Shown here: positions 13,762 to 15,744 of the stretch, piece by piece
Layout: the number at the start of each line of letters is the position of its first letter
Position numbering within the stretch: the stretch's first letter is position 1
Source: Lachnoclostridium sp. UBA1241
Lineage (GTDB): Bacteria > Bacillota > Clostridia > Lachnospirales > Lachnospiraceae
Assembly (NCBI GenBank): GCA_002308955.1
Contig: DBWJ01000011.1
Coordinates: 18,410-34,153, forward strand
Length of the DNA stretch: 15,744 nucleotides
Reading direction: 5' to 3'
The notes under the pieces: model-generated
The model's database searches: none
The model's input: only the letters and a program-made list of their open reading frames with translations
Told to the model about the DNA's origin: nothing
Made by a program: the position numbers and the translations under genes

Positions 13762-14478
13762 CTAACCTTTGCTTTTATATTCGAAATAGTCATGAATATT
13801 GAACTTTTCAAGCACGTAAACCGAAGGATGCTGATTAACGTGCACAAGGTTCCGCACCTGCTCCGTATCCTCTTCGGAGAGGTGCCCTTCTGATTTGAGC
13901 TTCCGTTCAAAAGAAGCAAGCTTATCCTGATGCTCCTTAATGCTCTTCATCCGGTTGTGCCAGTACTCCTGCCGCTTCAGATAGGTGTTGACTTTATATT
14001 CCTCGACATAACGGCTTACGGGATTATCGATGCATAAAATCCGATACGTAGCCAGATTATTCAGTAAAATGCGATACTGCCGGAGCATGAAAACAATGAG
14101 AAACCCGAGAAGGATATACCATGCAATCTGAAACTCGGTTCTTCGAAGCACAAACATTATGACTAAGAGCAGGAGGAAAAACAGTGTCGTTCCGCTCCAC
14201 TCTTTCTTAAGCGTGTCGCCCTGCTTCTTCTTCAGCTCTTCAGCACCTTGAAACTCCCTGCGGGCGTATTCCAGCTGCTCGGTAAGTTTTACCTTTGTAT
14301 TGTCAATATGCTGACAATCCATCTGATAGTCGGCATCGGACACGGAAAACTGATCCTCGCCGAACGGAACCCATCCGATTGTTTCCTGCTCCGCTGTTTC
14401 CTTTGAAGACTCCGGCTCCGCTGTCCGGATTTCCGCGTTGTATTCCGCAAGCTCGCGGTCAAGATCATCAAGTTCCAT
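13762..14478 (-). CDS. Two-helix membrane protein, paralogue A
   Basis: A 238-residue membrane protein, first gene of the accessory operon. It starts MELDDLDRELAEYN and has a Glu/Ser-rich segment, a helical stretch (about 60-94), two membrane helices (about 97-112 and 116-133) and a charged helical C-terminus with KSEGHLSEEDTEQVRNL. That last motif aligns with the corresponding block of paralogue B. Family and function are not recognised. The ATG at 14478 is supported by the paralogue's start. The open frame extends to 14604, but no start with a ribosome site exists there. The only Shine-Dalgarno match, AAAGGAGG at 14507-14514, is 28 bases from the ATG with a hairpin between them. Confidence 0.83.
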   Translation of the reverse strand: MELDDLDRELAEYNAEIRTAEPESSKETAEQETIGWVPFGEDQFSVSDADYQMDCQHIDNTKVKLTEQLEYARREFQGAEELKKKQGDTLKKEWSGTTLFFLLLLVIMFVLRRTEFQIAWYILLGFLIVFMLRQYRILLNNLATYRILCIDNPVSRYVEEYKVNTYLKRQEYWHNRMKSIKEHQDKLASFERKLKSEGHLSEEDTEQVRNLVHVNQHPSVYVLEKFNIHDYFEYKSKG

Positions 14479-14514
14479 GCATTCGCTCTGCGGCCGCTCC
14501 GCAGAACCTCCTTT
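14479..14514 (-). promoter_or_regulatory. Ribosome site with hairpin spacer for paralogue A
   Basis: AAAGGAGG (14507-14514) is 28 bases from the ATG at 14478, too far for normal initiation. Between them TCTGCGG and CCGCAGA (14487-14493 and 14499-14505) form a perfect 7-bp GC-rich stem with a 5-base loop. Folding it leaves an effective spacing of 9 bases. Confidence 0.65.
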
Positions 14515-14521
14515 CCCACAC

Positions 14522-14587
14522 TGATATCTTGGAAATCTCTTCGAAGAAGCAAATTTCAAAGCTTTCCGAGGACCGTTTCGAAAAACG
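14522..14587. other. Palindrome-rich leader of the accessory operon
   Basis: The roughly 118-base leader before paralogue A contains several small dyads: CTTCGAAG within a GAAAT/ATTTC pair (about 14532-14558), and CGTTT/AAACG around CGAA (14574-14587), which on the mRNA would be a UUCG-capped stem. No known riboswitch or T-box element was recognised. Confidence 0.35.
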
Positions 14588-14602
14588 AACTTTATTAGTA
14601 AC

Positions 14603-14631
14603 ATTTTACAAAAAAACAGGCACCATTACAA
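14603..14631 (-). promoter_or_regulatory. Promoter of the accessory operon
   Basis: TTGTAA (14626-14631) and TAAAAT (14603-14608) with a 17-base spacer on the minus strand. Transcription would start near 14596. It is back-to-back with the proS promoter, the two -35 boxes being 11 bases apart. Confidence 0.6.
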
Positions 14632-14642
14632 GCACATTTTTC

Positions 14643-14671
14643 TTGACTTTTACGGGGAAAAACATTACGAT
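14643..14671 (+). promoter_or_regulatory. proS promoter
   Basis: TTGACT (14643-14648) and TACGAT (14666-14671) with a 17-base spacer. The predicted start near 14678 gives a leader of about 50 bases, too short for a T-box. Confidence 0.7.
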
Positions 14672-14678
14672 TCTCTCT

Positions 14679-14708
14679 ATGAAGGAATCCCCGGAAGGAT
14701 TCCCTTAA
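14679..14708 (+). CDS. Possible nine-codon leader peptide of proS
   Basis: An ATG at 14679, practically at the predicted transcription start, opens a mini-frame MKESPEGFP ending at TAA (14706-14708), 20 bases before proS. It has two proline codons among nine, fitting a sensor for proline charging. There is no Shine-Dalgarno sequence, so it would have to be read as a leaderless start. A 7-bp hairpin (14684-14703) lies inside it. Chance occurrence is quite possible. Confidence 0.25.
   Translation: MKESPEGFP
14684..14703 (+). promoter_or_regulatory. Hairpin in the proS leader
   Basis: GGAATCC (14684-14690) and GGATTCC (14697-14703) form a perfect 7-bp stem with a 6-base loop, 9 bases before the AGGAGGAA ribosome site. 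It has no T tract, so it is not a terminator. It may stabilise the 5' end or affect initiation. Confidence 0.5.
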
Positions 14709-14728
14709 GATCAGGAGGAAACAGAATC

Positions 14729-15744
14729 ATGGCTGACAATTTTGTTGAGTCCATTACCAATATGGAGGACGATTTCGCCCAGTGGTATACGGACATCGTA
14801 AAGAAAGCGGAACTTGTGGATTATTCCGGCATCAAGGGATGTATGGTAATCCGGCCCGCAGGCTACGCAATTTGGGAGAATATTCAGAAAGAGCTTGACC
14901 GCCGCTTCAAGGAAACCGGCGTTGAGAACTGCTACCTTCCGATGTTCATCCCGGAAAGCCTCCTGAATAAAGAAAAGGATCACGTGGAAGGCTTTGCTCC
15001 GGAAGTTGCCTGGGTAACCCAGGGCGGCGGCGAGACGCTGCAGGAGCGTATGTGTGTACGTCCTACGTCCGAGACGCTCTTCTGCGATTTCTATTCGCAC
15101 ATCGTGCACTCCTACCGTGACCTGCCGAAGGTTTACAACCAGTGGTGCTCCGTAGTGCGTTGGGAGAAGACGACGAGACCTTTCCTTCGTTCCATGGAAT
15201 TTTTGTGGCAGGAAGGTCACACGATTCACGCCACGGCCGAAGAGGCACAGGCAAGAACCGAGCAGATGCTCAACCTTTACGCGGATTTCTGTGAGGAGTT
15301 TCTCGCAATCCCGATGGTTCGCGGACGCAAGACCGATAAGGAGAAATTTGCCGGTGCGGAAGCAACCTACACGATCGAAGCTCTGATGCACGACGGCAAA
15401 GCCCTGCAGTCCGGCACAAGCCACAACTTCGGTGACGGCTTCGCAAAGGCTTTCGGCATCCAGTATACCGATAAAGAAAACAAGCTTGTATATGCGCATC
15501 AGACCAGCTGGGGTATGACCACCCGAATGATCGGCGCTATCATCATGGTACACGGCGACGACGACGGTCTTGTGCTCCCCCCGAAGATCTCCCCTATTCA
15601 GGTTGCCGTAATTCCCGTTGCGCAGCACAAAGAGGGCGTTCTCGAAAAGGCAAACGAGCTGAAAGACAGGCTTGCAAAGCAGTTCAGAGTAAAGCTTGAC
15701 GACTCCGACAACAGCCCCGGCTGGAAGTTCTCTCAGTACGAGAT
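14729..15744 (+). CDS. proS: Prolyl-tRNA synthetase, archaeal/eukaryote-like type (5' part)
   Basis: Charges tRNA-Pro with proline in the cytoplasm. The first 338 codons are in the window and the gene runs off the right edge. Class II features are clear: RPTSET (111-116) in the active site, motif 2 around TRPFLRSMEFLWQEGHT (149-165), the HNFGDGF segment (232-238), and motif 3 in TTRMIGAIIMVHGDDDGL (264-281). The anticodon-binding domain starts near ISPIQVAVIPV (287-297). No bacterial-type insertion domain lies between motifs 2 and 3, so this is the archaeal/eukaryote-like (type 3) ProS found in many Clostridia. The ATG has AGGAGGAA 8 bases upstream. A 305-residue frame on the opposite strand is a coding shadow. 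Confidence 0.97.
   Translation, partial: MADNFVESITNMEDDFAQWYTDIVKKAELVDYSGIKGCMVIRPAGYAIWENIQKELDRRFKETGVENCYLPMFIPESLLNKEKDHVEGFAPEVAWVTQGGGETLQERMCVRPTSETLFCDFYSHIVHSYRDLPKVYNQWCSVVRWEKTTRPFLRSMEFLWQEGHTIHATAEEAQARTEQMLNLYADFCEEFLAIPMVRGRKTDKEKFAGAEATYTIEALMHDGKALQSGTSHNFGDGFAKAFGIQYTDKENKLVYAHQTSWGMTTRMIGAIIMVHGDDDGLVLPPKISPIQVAVIPVAQHKEGVLEKANELKDRLAKQFRVKLDDSDNSPGWKFSQYE

Noticed and set aside
14605..14728. T-box riboswitch upstream of proS
   Set aside because: The predicted leader is only about 50 bases, and no T-box sequence, specifier loop or terminator/antiterminator pair is seen.
14711..15628. 305-residue minus-strand open frame opposite proS
   Set aside because: It is antisense to a clear proS coding sequence and has no family motif.

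Overview
The window looks like chromosome of a Gram-positive Clostridia member, most plausibly Lachnospiraceae. The grounds are strong AGGAGG-type ribosome sites, vegetative (sigma-A type) -35/-10 promoters, single-membrane lipoproteins, an archaeal/eukaryote-like (insertion-free) ProS, and a hup-rqcP-divIC-tilS-hpt-ftsH block in the Firmicutes order. The genus cannot be fixed from the sequence. Nearly all genes are on the minus strand; only the lipoprotein at 8416 and proS at 14729 are on plus.

Region 1 (127-6376, minus) is housekeeping. HU (6101-6376) has its own consensus promoter and a strong terminator. It is followed by rqcP (ribosome-associated quality control), divIC (division), tilS (tRNA-Ile lysidine synthase), hpt (purine salvage) and ftsH (membrane AAA protease). 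The sporulation genes yabP, yabQ and spoIIE, which spore formers commonly carry inside this block, are absent, which suggests an asporogenous lineage. An unrecognised lipoprotein (127-1332) follows ftsH under its own promoter, with a perfect 9-bp inverted repeat near the predicted transcription start.

Region 2 (6517-8229, minus) is a two-gene operon: a stand-alone acyltransferase of the CAT/E2 fold whose catalytic histidine is replaced by glutamate, and a classical short-chain dehydrogenase. Divergent to it is a plus-strand lipoprotein (8416-9336) resembling the Cthe_2159-type beta-helix carbohydrate-binding family.

Region 3 (9333-14478, minus) is the accessory and most unusual part, six closely spaced genes. 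In transcription order they are: two tandem paralogous two-helix membrane proteins with the same N-terminal LDDLDRELAEYN motif; a small protein with a CxxxCxxC cluster, a membrane or lipoprotein-like segment and a Tyr/acidic tail; a radical SAM enzyme overlapping it; a HAD-family protein overlapping that by ATGA; and a large lipoprotein with a Pro/Thr linker, propeller-like repeats and a C-terminal HExxH metallopeptidase domain. The first gene has an unusual ribosome site in which a hairpin lies between the Shine-Dalgarno sequence and the ATG. This cluster is the best candidate for an undescribed system; its function is not known to me.

Region 4 (14603-15744) holds back-to-back promoters and the 5' part of proS, which runs off the window. 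Its short leader encodes a possible nine-codon peptide with two proline codons. No tRNA, rRNA, CRISPR array, insertion sequence or phage gene was seen. No gene-free stretch exceeds 300 bases.
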